Positions 33,219 to 42,276 of a stretch of 64,000 nt of DNA are shown here, in pieces. Within the stretch, counting starts at the first letter, position 1; each line of letters opens with the position of its first letter. The DNA comes from Sphaerisporangium perillae. Its GTDB lineage: Bacteria; Actinomycetota; Actinomycetes; Streptosporangiales; Streptosporangiaceae. Location: the NCBI RefSeq assembly GCF_023276435.1, contig NZ_JALLPO010000004.1, forward strand, positions 214,200 through 278,199. The letters run 5' to 3'. The notes below the pieces were generated by a model. That model made no database searches. It saw only the letters and a list, made by a program, of their open reading frames with translations, and was not told the origin of the DNA. The translations under genes were made by a program, and so were the position numbers.

Positions 33219-33273
33219 GCCGTCCCGATCCGGCCGCCCGCCCCCTGGCACGGGGACGGGCGGCCGGGCGGTG

Positions 33274-34299
33274 TCAGAGCAGGCCGCGAGAGGCGAACGC
33301 GGCGCGGACCGCGTCGGCGGCGGTGGCGCCGCCGTGCCGCTGGGCGGCGGCCACGGTCGCTTCGGCGGCGGCGCGGAAGGTGGTGTCCTTGGCGAAGTCG
33401 AACTGCGCGTCGATGATGATCGTTCCGGCTGCGCGGTCGCCGAGCCTGGACCGGATGTCGTACAGCGCGGAGGACCAGATCTCCCCGTCGGCGTGCACCT
33501 CGCCGACCACGTCCTCGGGGTAGTGCTTGGTGCCGTCGAGGCGGCGCAGGCAGTGGGGCGCCGAGGAGGTGTAGGAGACCGAGTCCCAGTCGGCGACGCA
33601 CGCCTCGGGGGTCTTCGCGGGCGTGCCCGTCTTCCAGCTGGTCACGGCGACCGCGAGGTAGTCGCCGAACGCCTCGCCGATCGCGCCGGACTCCAGCGTG
33701 GTGCCGAAGCCGGTGACCTGGCCGTCCTGGACCGAGTGCCCGTATTCGTGGACGATCACCTCGCCGTCCTCGGCGTCGTCCACCCCTCCCTTGCCGAGCG
33801 TGATGTTGGCCTTGTCCTCCCGGAAGAAGGAGTTGTCGCCGCCGTACTGGTTGATCCGCAGCTCGATCTGGCGCTGGTTGACCGGGCGCAGCCGGGAGCC
33901 GAACCCGAGCGACTGGATGTACCGCTGTGCGGTGGTGACCCAGTAGTAGCCCATGACCTGCTCGAACTGGTCGCTGTCGCGGTGCCAGGCGGGGAAGGCC
34001 CCGTCCGCGGCCTGGGCGGCCTTGCCCGTCTCGCTCTTCACCCGGACATAGCGCCCGGTGAGCGTGCCCGAACCGTCCAGATCGGTCAGCGTCACCGTGC
34101 GGTAGGCCGCGGCGAAGGCGGCGCTGTCGCGGTCCTTGTCGTCGCTGAGGGTTTCGTCGCCGCCGCTCTGTACCGGGTTGGGGTAGAAGACGACGGCCGT
34201 GGGGTCGGTGGCGGCCTGAGCGGCGACCGGAGTGAGCACTCCGGTCGCGGTGGCGAGGGCAAGGCAGGCGACGGTTGCACGACGTCGGGGGGTGGTCAC
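33274..34299 (-). CDS. Secreted zinc metalloprotease (M36 fungalysin-like)
   Basis: A 341-residue exported gluzincin. Signal peptide about residues 1-29 (ATVACLALATATGVLTPVAA). Zinc motif H184-E-Y-G-H188, with the third ligand probably Glu209 in GEAFGDYLA. A downstream VHADGEIWSSALYDIRSRLG helix is typical of M36. It lacks the long FTP/PepSY propeptide of fungalysins and thermolysins, so maturation must differ. GTG 34299 follows AGGAGG by eight bases; that site lies in a short GGAG/CTCC hairpin. Role: extracellular protein degradation. Confidence 0.85.
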   Translation of the reverse strand: MTTPRRRATVACLALATATGVLTPVAAQAATDPTAVVFYPNPVQSGGDETLSDDKDRDSAAFAAAYRTVTLTDLDGSGTLTGRYVRVKSETGKAAQAADGAFPAWHRDSDQFEQVMGYYWVTTAQRYIQSLGFGSRLRPVNQRQIELRINQYGGDNSFFREDKANITLGKGGVDDAEDGEVIVHEYGHSVQDGQVTGFGTTLESGAIGEAFGDYLAVAVTSWKTGTPAKTPEACVADWDSVSYTSSAPHCLRRLDGTKHYPEDVVGEVHADGEIWSSALYDIRSRLGDRAAGTIIIDAQFDFAKDTTFRAAAEATVAAAQRHGGATAADAVRAAFASRGLL

Positions 34300-34334
34300 C
34301 GGAGGTTCCTCCTAGAAGCGGGACGATCGTCGCA

Positions 34335-34364
34335 AATGTATGGCTATGATCACTCGCTTGTCAC
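34335..34364 (-). promoter_or_regulatory. Candidate promoter of the secreted protease gene
   Basis: On the minus strand GTGACA (34364-34359) and TACATT (34340-34335) are 18 bases apart. The predicted start of transcription is near 34328, leaving a leader of about 30 bases that contains the AGGAGG site. Confidence 0.4.
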
Positions 34365-34394
34365 GCGAATCTCCCGGCGACGCGGCGCCGCCCA

Positions 34395-34418
34395 GGCCGG
34401 CTCGGCAGGCGGCCGGCC
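34395..34418 (-). terminator. Hairpin after the Entner-Doudoroff operon
   Basis: GGCCGGC (34395-34401) and GCCGGCC (34412-34418) form a 7-base perfect stem with a 10-base loop, beginning 19 bases past the eda stop. No T-tract. Confidence 0.35.
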
Positions 34419-34436
34419 GGCTCGACGAGACGGTGC

Positions 34437-35051
34437 TCAGCCGCGCAGGGCGGCGGCCTGGGCGGCGAGCTTCTCGATGCGGGCGTAGTCGCCGGAGGCG
34501 AGCGCGTCGGCGGGGGTGAGCCAGGTGCCGCCGACGCAGCCGACGTTCGGCAGGGCCAGGAACTCCGGCGCCGTCTCCGGCCGGATGCCGCCCGTCGGGC
34601 AGAAGCGCACCTCGGGCAGCGGCCCGGCCAGCGCCTTCAGGTAGGCGATGCCGCCGGCCGGGACCGCAGGGAAGAACTTCAGCTCGGTCAGGCCGCGTTC
34701 GGCCAGCGCCAGCACCTCCGAGGCGGTGGCCGCGCCCGGCAGGAACGGCAGGCCGCTGCCGAGCATGGCGTCGAGGAGGGTGGGCGTGCTGCCCGGGCTG
34801 ACCAGGAAGCGCGCGCCCGCGTCCGCGGACGCCCGCACGTCGGCGGGGGTGCGTACCGTGCCCGCGCCGATGACGGCGTCCGGCACCTCCGCGGCGATCC
34901 GGCCGATCGCCTCAAGGGCGCAGGAGGTGCGCAGTGTCACCTCGATGACCGGCAGGCCGCCCGCGACGAGCGCCCGCGCGAGGGGGACCGCCGTCTCCAC
35001 CCGGTCGATCACGACGACCGGGACGACGGGGGCGAGGTCGAGGATGCTCAC
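34437..35051 (-). CDS. eda: KDPG (2-keto-3-deoxy-6-phosphogluconate) aldolase
   Basis: A 204-residue class I aldolase that splits KDPG into pyruvate and glyceraldehyde-3-phosphate, the last step of the Entner-Doudoroff pathway. Visible family motifs are [46 protein letters not shown], the Schiff-base lysine in LTELKFFPA, and [21 protein letters not shown]. It is last in the operon and its ATG overlaps the glucokinase stop (ATGA). Confidence 0.95.
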   Translation of the reverse strand: MSILDLAPVVPVVVIDRVETAVPLARALVAGGLPVIEVTLRTSCALEAIGRIAAEVPDAVIGAGTVRTPADVRASADAGARFLVSPGSTPTLLDAMLGSGLPFLPGAATASEVLALAERGLTELKFFPAVPAGGIAYLKALAGPLPEVRFCPTGGIRPETAPEFLALPNVGCVGGTWLTPADALASGDYARIEKLAAQAAALRG

Positions 35052-36121
35052 TGGGCCGTGCTCCTTGCCACAGGGGACGCCTCGGGATGGGCGTCCGGAA
35101 GAATCGAAGTCGTCCGCCGGGCGGGGGAGGCCACGGCGGCGGCGGGCCGGCCGTCCTGGCCGGACACGCGCTGGGCGAGCCAGGCCGCCGCGCCGGTCAG
35201 CGCCGGCTGCTCGGCGACGATCACCGTGGTCGCGATGCCGGTCAGGTAGCCGGACAGCACGAAGTTGGCGTCGAAACGGCGGCGGAAGTCACTGCCCTGG
35301 ATGCGGTCGACCATCCTCGGCACGATTCCACCCCCGAGATACACCCCGCCGTGCGCGCCCAGCGTGAGAGCGACGTTCGCCGCGAAGCTCCCCAGCAGCC
35401 CGCAGAACACCTCAACCGTACGCGCGCACAGCGAGTCGTCCAGCCGGGTGACGATCTCGGAGGCGGGAAGCGGGGTCGCGGGGACGCCCTCCACGAGCGC
35501 GAGCCCGTGGCGCAGCCGTACCAGGCCCGGACCGGACAGCAGGTGCTCGGCGTCCACGAACGACATGCCGTCGGCGCGCAGCGCCCGCACGACCTCGAAC
35601 TCCAGGTCGGTGACGACGGGCGCCGAGACGTGGCCGCCCTCGCCGGGCACGGGGACCCAGCCGCCGCGCGCGGGGACCAGCGCGGCGACGCCGAGCCCGG
35701 TCCCGGGGCCGAGGACGGCCTTCACCATGTCCGGCGCGGGGGCGGGACGGCCCAGGGACGCCAGCTCGCCGGCCGCCAGGTGCGGCAGGGCGAGCGCCAG
35801 CGCCTCGAAGTCGTTCAGCAGCTCGACGTGCGGGATCCCCAGCTCGGTGACCGACCCGGACCAGTCGGCGTTGGTCAGCCGGTAGCGGTCGGCGTTGACC
35901 GGCCCGGCGATCGCCAGGCAGGCGGCGGACGCCCGCACCCCGCCGGCGTGGTCGGCGAGGTAGCACCCCACCGCGTCGGGCAGGCCGCCGAACTCGGCGC
36001 CCGGCAGCACGGCGATCGACTCGGGCCGGCCACCGGGCCGGGTGACCAGGCCGAAGCGGGCGTTCGTCCCGCCGATGTCGGCGACCAGCCAGGGCCGCTC
36101 CGGAGAGGGCACGGCGGTCAC
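35048..36121 (-). CDS. glk: Glucokinase (E. coli Glk type)
   Basis: A 357-residue kinase making glucose-6-phosphate. It starts at GTG 36121, overlapping the edd stop (GTGA). Motifs are [14 protein letters not shown] (phosphate loop), [16 protein letters not shown] (catalytic Asp), [11 protein letters not shown] and VPGEGGHVS. This is the Glk (PF02685) family rather than the ROK-type glucokinase most actinomycetes use. About 35 extra residues at the C-terminus (from [14 protein letters not shown]) are low-complexity. Fused by overlap into the Entner-Doudoroff operon. Confidence 0.92.
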   Translation of the reverse strand: MTAVPSPERPWLVADIGGTNARFGLVTRPGGRPESIAVLPGAEFGGLPDAVGCYLADHAGGVRASAACLAIAGPVNADRYRLTNADWSGSVTELGIPHVELLNDFEALALALPHLAAGELASLGRPAPAPDMVKAVLGPGTGLGVAALVPARGGWVPVPGEGGHVSAPVVTDLEFEVVRALRADGMSFVDAEHLLSGPGLVRLRHGLALVEGVPATPLPASEIVTRLDDSLCARTVEVFCGLLGSFAANVALTLGAHGGVYLGGGIVPRMVDRIQGSDFRRRFDANFVLSGYLTGIATTVIVAEQPALTGAAAWLAQRVSGQDGRPAAAVASPARRTTSILPDAHPEASPVARSTAQ

Positions 36122-37968
36122 GCGCGGCCCTCCGCGCCGCTGATGGCGAAGATGCCGGCGCCGCGCTCCGCCGGTCCCGCCGCGCGGCGGAACGCGGCGA
36201 ACAGCTCGCGCCCGGTGCCCACCCACTCGTCGTCGCGCAGCGGCCGTCCCTCGGGCGTACGGGCGGCCAGCTCGCTCGCGGGGACCAGCAGGTCCAGCGT
36301 GCCGCTGGTGGAGTCGAGCCGGACCAGGTCGCCGTCGCGGACCAGAGAGATCGGGCCGCCGTCCGCCGCCTCCGGCGAGAGATGGATGGCGGCGGGCACC
36401 TTGCCCGACGCCCCGGACATGCGGCCGTCGGTGACGAGCGCGACGCGCTGCCCCCGGTCCAGCAGCACGGCCAGGGGCGGGGTCAGCTTGTGCAGCTCGG
36501 GCATGCCGTTGGCGCTCGGCCCCTGGTAGCGGATCACCGCGACGAAGTCCTGGCCGTCCAGCTCGCCGGCCTGGAAGGCGGCGAGCAGCTCGGCCTGGTC
36601 GTCGAACACCTTCGCGGGGGCCTCGATCACCAGGTGCTCGGGCTTGACCGCCGACACCTTGCTGACCGCGCGGCCGAGGTTACCGCTGAGCATGTGGATG
36701 CCGCCGTCGGCGGAGAACGGTTCGGCGACCGGGCGCAGCACGTCGAGGTCGGCGCTCTCCGCCGGGCGCTCCTCCCAGATGATCTCGCCCTCCTTCAGCG
36801 CGGCCCCGCTGCGGTAGAGGCCGAGGCCGCGCCCGGCGACCGTCAGCACGTCCCCGTGGAGCAGCCCGTTGTCCAGCAGGTCGCCGATCAGCGCCTGCAT
36901 GCCGCCGGCCGCCTGGAAGTGGTTCACGTCGGCCTGGCCGTTGGGGTACATGCGGGTCAGCAGCGGGACGACCCGCGACAGGGCGGCGAGGTCGTCCCAG
37001 AGCAGCTCGACGCCCGCAGCGGCGGCGATGGCGACCAGGTGCATGGTGTGGTTGGTGGAACCGCCGGTGGCGAGCAGCGCCACGGCCGCGTTGACCAGGG
37101 CCTTCTCGTCGACGACCTCGGCGACGGGGGTGTACTCCTCCCCGTGTGCGGTGATCTCGACGACCCGCCTCGCCGCGGCGCGGGTGAGGCCGTCGCGCAG
37201 CTCGGTGCCGGGGTTGACGAAGGTGGCGCCGGGCAGGTGGAGGCCCATGACCTCCATGAGCACCTGGTTGGAGTTGGCGGTGCCGTAGAAGGTGCAGGTT
37301 CCGGGGGAGTGGTAGGACTTGGCCTCCGCGTCGAGCATCTCGCCGCGGCCGATCTTGCCTTCGGCGAACGCCTGCCGGGCCCGCGCCTTGACCTTGTTGG
37401 GCAGCCCGGAGGGCATGGGACCGGCGGGGACGAAGATGGCCGGCAGGTGCCCGAAGTGCAGCGCGCCGATCAGCAGGCCGGGGACGATCTTGTCGCACAC
37501 GCCGAGCAGCAGCGATCCGTCGAACATGTCGTGGGACAGGGCGACCGCCGTGGCCATCGCGATGACCTCACGGCTGTAGAGCGACAGCTCCATGCCGGCG
37601 CGGCCCTGGGTGATGCCGTCGCACATCGCGGGCACCCCGCCGGCGAACTGGGCGACCCCGCCCGCCTCGCGCACGGCGTCCTTCAGCACGGCGGGGTAGG
37701 TCTCGTACGGCTGGTGCGCCGACAGCATGTCGTTGTACGCCGACACGATCGCGACGCCGGGCCGCTCGTTCCCGCGCAGGGCGAGCTTGTCGCCGGGCGA
37801 GCAGGCGGCGAAGCCGTGGGCGAGGTTGGCGCAGCCGAGGCTCGCGCGGGCGGGCCCGCGTTCCCTGGCCTCCTCGGCGGCCGCGCCGACGCGGCGCAGG
37901 TAGGCGGCCCGGCTGCGCGCGCTGCGCTCGGCGAGGCGTTCGGTGACCTCCTGGACGGTGCGGTTCAC
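36118..37968 (-). CDS. edd: 6-phosphogluconate dehydratase
   Basis: A 616-residue Fe-S dehydratase of the IlvD/Edd family converting 6-phosphogluconate to KDPG. Motifs include [65 protein letters not shown] and [18 protein letters not shown]. Cysteines for the cluster are in AMCDG, GVCDK and GTCTF. Length and the ANSNQ variant fit Edd rather than IlvD. It overlaps both neighbours by four bases. Confidence 0.95.
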   Translation of the reverse strand: MNRTVQEVTERLAERSARSRAAYLRRVGAAAEEARERGPARASLGCANLAHGFAACSPGDKLALRGNERPGVAIVSAYNDMLSAHQPYETYPAVLKDAVREAGGVAQFAGGVPAMCDGITQGRAGMELSLYSREVIAMATAVALSHDMFDGSLLLGVCDKIVPGLLIGALHFGHLPAIFVPAGPMPSGLPNKVKARARQAFAEGKIGRGEMLDAEAKSYHSPGTCTFYGTANSNQVLMEVMGLHLPGATFVNPGTELRDGLTRAAARRVVEITAHGEEYTPVAEVVDEKALVNAAVALLATGGSTNHTMHLVAIAAAAGVELLWDDLAALSRVVPLLTRMYPNGQADVNHFQAAGGMQALIGDLLDNGLLHGDVLTVAGRGLGLYRSGAALKEGEIIWEERPAESADLDVLRPVAEPFSADGGIHMLSGNLGRAVSKVSAVKPEHLVIEAPAKVFDDQAELLAAFQAGELDGQDFVAVIRYQGPSANGMPELHKLTPPLAVLLDRGQRVALVTDGRMSGASGKVPAAIHLSPEAADGGPISLVRDGDLVRLDSTSGTLDLLVPASELAARTPEGRPLRDDEWVGTGRELFAAFRRAAGPAERGAGIFAISGAEGRA

Positions 37969-39473
37969 GGCAGGTCCTCCTCGTGCCAGGCGCGGCCGCT
38001 GCGGCCGAGCAGTTCGTGCGCCGCGGCCGGGCCGGTCGTCCCGGCGGCGTAGGGCTCTGGGAATGCCCCCGCGGATTCCCAGGTGGCGATGATCGGATCG
38101 ATCCAGCTCCAGGCGGCCTCGACCTCGTCCCGCCGCATGAACAGCGTGGGGTTGCCCCCGAGCACGTCCATGAGAAGGCGCTCGTACGCCTCGGGCACGC
38201 GAGCCTGGAAGGTGTCGGCGAAGCTCAGGCTGAGCGGGACGGGCCGTGGGACGACCTCGCCCGCGCCCGGCTCCTTGGCCATGATGTGCAGGTGGATGCC
38301 CTCGCTGGGCTGCAGCCGCAGCACCAGCCGGTTGGGCCCGCCGCCGCCGGGGAAGATCGAGTGCGGCACGTCCTTGAACTGGACGACGATCTCCGAGCGG
38401 CGGTAGGGCATCCGCTTGCCGGTGCGCAGGTAGAAGGGCACGCCGGCCCAGCGCCAGTTCCGCACCTCGGCCCGGATCGCCGTGAAGGTCTCCACGTGGC
38501 GCGAGGCCTCGGTCGGCGCGGTCTGGTCGGGCTCGTCGAGGTAGCCGGGGACGGGCCGGCCGCCCACCTCCCCGGCGACGTACTGCCCGCGCACGGTGAA
38601 GCGGTCGGCCTCGCCGCCGCTGATCGGCCGCAGGGCCTGCAGGACCTTCACCTTCTCGTCGCGGATCGACTCGCGGTCATGGCGCGGAGGCGGCTCCATC
38701 GCGACCAGGCAGAGAAGCTGGAGCAGGTGGTTCTGCACCATGTCGCGCAGCGCGCCCGCGTGGTCGTAGTAGCCGCGGCGCCCCGGCGTGCCGACGGACT
38801 CGGCGGCGGTGATCTGGACGTGGTCGATCCACAGGGAGTTCCAGATCGGCTCGAGGAAGGCGTTGGCGAAGCGCAGCACGAGCAGGTTCTGGACGGTCTC
38901 CTTGCCCAGGTAGTGGTCGATGCGGAAGATCTGGCGCTCCTCGAAGATGGCGCCGACCTCGTCGTTGATGGCCCGGGCGCCGGCCAGGTCGCGGCCGAGG
39001 GGCTTCTCCAGGACGACCCGGGAGCGCGGGGTCACCAGGCCCGCCTCGTGGATGCCGCGGCAGAACGGGCCGAACGTCATCGGGGGGCTCGCCAGGTAGA
39101 AGATGCGGTCGATGTCCTCCCGCCCGGCGAGCAGGTGGGTGAGCGGCCGCCAGCCGTCCAGGTCCCCGGCGCCCACGTCGACCGAGACGTGGTGCAGCCG
39201 CCGCAGGAACCGCTGCCAGCCCTCGGCGTCGCCGGCGTGCAGGCCGGGCCGGACCTCCGCCTCGACCTTGCCGCGGAAGTCGGCGTCGGTGAGCCCGCCG
39301 CGCGACATCGCGATGATGCGGGTCTCGGGGGCGAGGCGGCCGTCGCGGTCGCAGTGATAGAGGGCGGGGAGCAGCTTGCGCATGGCGAGGTCGCCGGTGC
39401 CGCCGAACAGGATGAGGTCGGCCACATGGGCGGTGGCACGCTCGGACGCGGTCGTGGGCGATGGCTCAGGCAC
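37965..39473 (-). CDS. zwf: Glucose-6-phosphate 1-dehydrogenase
   Basis: A 502-residue dehydrogenase that oxidises glucose-6-phosphate to 6-phosphogluconolactone. The nucleotide motif is [20 protein letters not shown] and the active-site sequence [43 protein letters not shown] is also conserved. First gene of the zwf-edd-glk-eda operon. No lactonase gene is in the operon. GTG 39473 follows CGGAGC by about seven bases. Its promoter faces the divergent ROK gene. Confidence 0.95.
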   Translation of the reverse strand: MPEPSPTTASERATAHVADLILFGGTGDLAMRKLLPALYHCDRDGRLAPETRIIAMSRGGLTDADFRGKVEAEVRPGLHAGDAEGWQRFLRRLHHVSVDVGAGDLDGWRPLTHLLAGREDIDRIFYLASPPMTFGPFCRGIHEAGLVTPRSRVVLEKPLGRDLAGARAINDEVGAIFEERQIFRIDHYLGKETVQNLLVLRFANAFLEPIWNSLWIDHVQITAAESVGTPGRRGYYDHAGALRDMVQNHLLQLLCLVAMEPPPRHDRESIRDEKVKVLQALRPISGGEADRFTVRGQYVAGEVGGRPVPGYLDEPDQTAPTEASRHVETFTAIRAEVRNWRWAGVPFYLRTGKRMPYRRSEIVVQFKDVPHSIFPGGGGPNRLVLRLQPSEGIHLHIMAKEPGAGEVVPRPVPLSLSFADTFQARVPEAYERLLMDVLGGNPTLFMRRDEVEAAWSWIDPIIATWESAGAFPEPYAAGTTGPAAAHELLGRSGRAWHEEDLP

Positions 39474-39510
39474 GGGAAAAGCTCCGTAGATCTACCAAGT
39501 GAGGACAGAC

Positions 39511-39524
39511 CGGACACTAGTCCG
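39511..39524. promoter_or_regulatory. Inverted repeat in the zwf/ROK divergent promoter
   Basis: CGGAC (39511-39515) and GTCCG (39520-39524), separated by ACTA, lie in the 129-base gap between zwf and the ROK gene, 38 bases before the zwf start. Candidate operator for the ROK regulator. Confidence 0.35.
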
Positions 39525-39602
39525 ATCTTTGGTCGCACACAACCGCAGTTTTGCTATTTGAGATGAGGAACTTAGGAATTTCAGATTACAAAAGAGGTGT
39601 GG

Positions 39603-40868
39603 TTGACTTGGCCGATGGGTCGACGATCAGCCGCCGCGCTCGCCAGCAGCGGTGAGGTGCTCCACCTCATCCGCACCGGCGAGGCCGTGACTCGGGCCGA
39701 CATCGGCAGGGTGACCGGGCTGTCGCGCCCCGCCGTGGCGCTGCGGGTGTCCGGGCTCCTCGAACACGGCCTGGTCGTGGAGCACACCGACGGGCCCTCC
39801 ACCGGGGGCCGCCCGCCGGCCCGGCTGGCCTTCAACGCCGCCGGGGGCGTCGTCCTGGTCTCCTCGCTCGGCGCCAGCCGCACCCAGATCGCCATGTGCG
39901 ACCTGGCCGGCCGCGAGCTGGCCCGTACCGACCTGGAGATCGACGTCGAGCGCGGCCCCGACGTGGTGCTGCCGCTGCTGATGGACGTGTGGGCCGACCT
40001 GCTGGGGGAACGGCCCATGTCCCAGGTCAGGGGCGTCGGCCTCGGGGTTCCCGCGACCGTCGAGTTCGCGGCGGGCCGCACCGAGAGCGCCCGGGTCATG
40101 GCGAGCTGGACCGGCGTGATGATCCCGCCGCTCATCTCGGCGCGCTACCCGGTGCCGGTCTTCGTCGACAACGACGTCAACGTCATCGCGATGGGCGAGT
40201 ACCAGGAGGCGTACGCGGGAGAGGTCCGCGACCTGCTCTTCGTCAAGGTGTCGACGCGCATCGGGGCCGGCGTGATCGCCGGAGGCGAGATCCTGCGCGG
40301 GGCGTTGGGCGCGGCGGGGGAGATCGGTCACATCCCGGTCCGCGACGGCGGGGGAGTGCTGTGCCGGTGCGGCAACATCGACTGCGTCGACTCGGTGGCG
40401 AGCGGCACGGCGATCCTGCGTGACCTGCGGGCCCGCGGGCGCGAGGTCTCGTCGCTGGCGGACGTCGTCACCCTGGTGCGGGCCGGTGACGCCGAGACGA
40501 TGACCGTCGTGCGCAGGGCGGGCCGGCTGCTGGGGGAGGTGGTCGCGAGCGCGGTCAACCTGCTCAACCCGGCCGTGGTGGTGCTCGGGGGCGACGTCGC
40601 CGAGCAGTTCCAGCCGCTGGTCTCCGGGGTGCGCGAGGTCGTCTACCGGCGCTCGACGGCGCTGTCCACCCGGAGCCTGCGCATCGAGCGCAGCCGTCTC
40701 GGCCCGAGCGCGGGCATCACCGGCTGCGCTCTCATGGTGATCGACCACATCCTGGCGCCGGAGGTGGTCGACGCCTCCATCGGCGCGCTCAGCGGAGGCA
40801 CAGCAGGTGGTTCAGGGCTCGCTCCAGCGCATGCGGGCCGTCGACCGGTGACGGCCAGGGGATTCTGA
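39603..40868 (+). CDS. ROK-family transcriptional regulator
   Basis: About 421 residues. An N-terminal winged helix (SGEVLHLIRTGEAVTRADIG then RVTGLSRPAVALRVSGLLEH) is followed by a ROK sugar-kinase-like domain: VGLGVPATVEFA, VFVDNDVNVIAMGEY, GAAGEIGHIPV. The zinc motif is GVLCRCGNIDCVDSVASG, with the CxCGxxGC pattern modified to CRCGNIDC. It probably senses glucose or a phosphosugar and controls the divergent Entner-Doudoroff operon. TTG 39603 is the best-placed start (five bases after GAGG); ATG 39615 is the alternative. Its last 80 bases overlap the convergent DUF2470 gene. Confidence 0.88.
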   Translation: MTWPMGRRSAAALASSGEVLHLIRTGEAVTRADIGRVTGLSRPAVALRVSGLLEHGLVVEHTDGPSTGGRPPARLAFNAAGGVVLVSSLGASRTQIAMCDLAGRELARTDLEIDVERGPDVVLPLLMDVWADLLGERPMSQVRGVGLGVPATVEFAAGRTESARVMASWTGVMIPPLISARYPVPVFVDNDVNVIAMGEYQEAYAGEVRDLLFVKVSTRIGAGVIAGGEILRGALGAAGEIGHIPVRDGGGVLCRCGNIDCVDSVASGTAILRDLRARGREVSSLADVVTLVRAGDAETMTVVRRAGRLLGEVVASAVNLLNPAVVVLGGDVAEQFQPLVSGVREVVYRRSTALSTRSLRIERSRLGPSAGITGCALMVIDHILAPEVVDASIGALSGGTAGGSGLAPAHAGRRPVTARGF

Positions 40869-41511
40869 TGAGCGCCGGCTCCTCGATCCCCGAGCGCACG
40901 GTCGCGCCGTAGCGGTCGAGCTCCCACAGCCACGGCTCGCGCACGGGCTCGCCGAGCAGTGACCGCACGGCGCGGCAGAGCTGCTCGCGGTGCGCCTCGT
41001 TCACGTGGCGGAGCATGCGCTCGGCCGTGTCGAGGACCGGGTCGGGCCCGGCGGCGAGGTACTCCTCGGCGTCCAGCATCCCCGACTCCTGCCCCGCCAG
41101 GTAGATCACGTAGCCGACGTCGACGCGGAACAGGCGCGGACCGGTCAGGCTTCCCTCCACGGCGGCGAACAGCGCCTCGTCCGGGCACCTCCCGGCGACG
41201 GCCACGGCCGCCTCCCGCATCTCCGCGGCCGGCACGGCCTGCGCCCAGCCCTGCACCTTCAGCAGGCCGCGCGGATGCTCGATACCGCCCAGCGTGCGGG
41301 TGGCCACGAGGTCCACCGTCACCACGACGTCGTCCCCGACCGGGAGGGCATGCAGGGGCTCACCCCTCTTGACCAGCAGCAACGGCCGCCCGGCGTCGTC
41401 CACGCCGCCCTTGGCGGCGTGCGCCGAGCCGTCGAGGGAGACATGGGTCGGCGCGGAGGCGCGGGCGAGGCCGCGGACGCGTTCGGTGATCGGCGGGACC
41501 TTCACGTGCAT
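40789..41511 (-). CDS. DUF2470/HugZ-like protein
   Basis: A 240-residue soluble protein. The N-terminal part (RVRGLARASAPTHVSLDGSA, LLLVKRGEPLHALP, VDLVATRTLGG) is a split-barrel flavin/haem-binding fold like pyridoxamine-phosphate-oxidase relatives. The C-terminal part (MLRHVNEAHREQLCRAVRSL then LGEPVREPWLWELDRYGATV) is a DUF2470 domain. Proteins of this build include the haem-degrading HugZ group. The promoter region carries strong iron boxes, so iron-repressed haem/iron metabolism is inferred. ATG 41511 is used. Confidence 0.75.
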   Translation of the reverse strand: MHVKVPPITERVRGLARASAPTHVSLDGSAHAAKGGVDDAGRPLLLVKRGEPLHALPVGDDVVVTVDLVATRTLGGIEHPRGLLKVQGWAQAVPAAEMREAAVAVAGRCPDEALFAAVEGSLTGPRLFRVDVGYVIYLAGQESGMLDAEEYLAAGPDPVLDTAERMLRHVNEAHREQLCRAVRSLLGEPVREPWLWELDRYGATVRSGIEEPALIRIPWPSPVDGPHALERALNHLLCLR

Positions 41512-41551
41512 GGACTGGCTCCTCGGTCGGATGTGGCGTCACGCGCCTGCT

Positions 41552-41585
41552 TAAGGTTAGGCTTGCCTTACTTAGGATTACCTAA
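41552..41585. promoter_or_regulatory. Iron boxes (IdeR/DmdR type) between DUF2470 and S4 genes
   Basis: Positions 41552-41570 (TAAGGTTAGGCTTGCCTTA) agree with the IdeR/DtxR consensus TTAGGTTAGGCTAACCTAA at 15 of 19 bases. A second shorter inverted repeat, TTAGG-ATTA-CCTAA (41572-41585), abuts it. The elements lie 41-74 bases before the DUF2470 start and 17-50 bases before the S4 start, covering the likely promoters of both. Confidence 0.75.
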
Positions 41586-41601
41586 CCATAGAGAGGTCAA
41601 C

Positions 41602-42216
41602 GTGCGCTACACCGGACCCAAAGTGCGGCTGTCCCGGCGGGCCGGCCTTCCGCTGACCGGGAAGGCCGTCCGGTACTTCGAGAAGCGGCCCTACCCGCCG
41701 GGCGAGCACGGACGCAAGACCAACCGCCGCGCCGCCGGCGACTACAGCCTGCGGCGCATGGAGAAGCAGAAGCTGCGCTGGTACTACGACGTCTCCGAGA
41801 AGCAGATGCGCAGGTACTGGAACCTCGCCCTGCGCAGGCCCGGGCGTTCGGGCGCCGAGCTGGTCTCGCTGCTGGAGACCCGCCTGGCCTCCCTGATGCT
41901 CCGCTCCGGCCTCGCCCCGTCCATCTACGCCGCCCGGCAGTACGTCACGCACGGGCACGTCACGGTCGACGGGCGCAAGGTGAACATCCCGAGCTACCTC
42001 GTGCGGCCCGGCCAGACCGTCGCCGTACGGCCGAGGTCACGGTCCATGCAGCCCTTCGTGGCGGCGGCCGAGGGCACCTACGCCGACCAGGTCACCGCTC
42101 CCTACCTGGAGGTGGCCCTTGAGGACCTGCGGTTCACACTGCTCGCCCGGCCCGAGCGCGCGCAGATCCCCGTCCTGGTGGACGAGCAGCTCGTCGTCGA
42201 GCACTACTCGCGCTGA
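41602..42216 (+). CDS. rpsD: Ribosomal protein S4
   Basis: A 204-residue S4, opening VRYTGPKVRLSRRAGLPLTGKA. The conserved KRPYPPGEHGR and the S4 RNA-binding domain (SLLETRLASLMLRSGLAPSI, QYVTHGHVTVDGRKVNIPSY, LVRPGQTV) are intact, and it ends VVEHYSR. It contains no cysteine, so it is the zinc-free form. It is more like the Streptomyces S4 than the mycobacterial one. The gene is not in the rpsM-rpsK-rpoA cluster and lies next to a DUF2470 gene, as I recall for Streptomyces. GTG 41602 is preceded by GAGAGG. The iron boxes upstream are unexpected for a ribosomal gene. Whether a second S4 exists elsewhere cannot be seen. Confidence 0.93.
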   Translation: MRYTGPKVRLSRRAGLPLTGKAVRYFEKRPYPPGEHGRKTNRRAAGDYSLRRMEKQKLRWYYDVSEKQMRRYWNLALRRPGRSGAELVSLLETRLASLMLRSGLAPSIYAARQYVTHGHVTVDGRKVNIPSYLVRPGQTVAVRPRSRSMQPFVAAAEGTYADQVTAPYLEVALEDLRFTLLARPERAQIPVLVDEQLVVEHYSR

Positions 42217-42276
42217 GCGACGCTCCGGCGGCAGGGGGCGGCGCGAGCAGCCAGGGCCGGCGCGAGGCGGCAGGAG

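Noticed and set aside
40789-40868. The 80-base tail overlap of ROK and DUF2470 genes as evidence that one is wrong.
   Set aside because: Both proteins keep family-typical sequence up to near the overlap and the overlap is 3'-to-3', which is tolerated; both were kept.
41602-42216. S4 as a zinc-starvation (Zur-controlled) paralogue because it has no cysteine.
   Set aside because: Known mycobacterial S4 sequences are also cysteine-free, so absence of Cys is not diagnostic; the upstream elements match an iron box, and no Zur-type site was seen.
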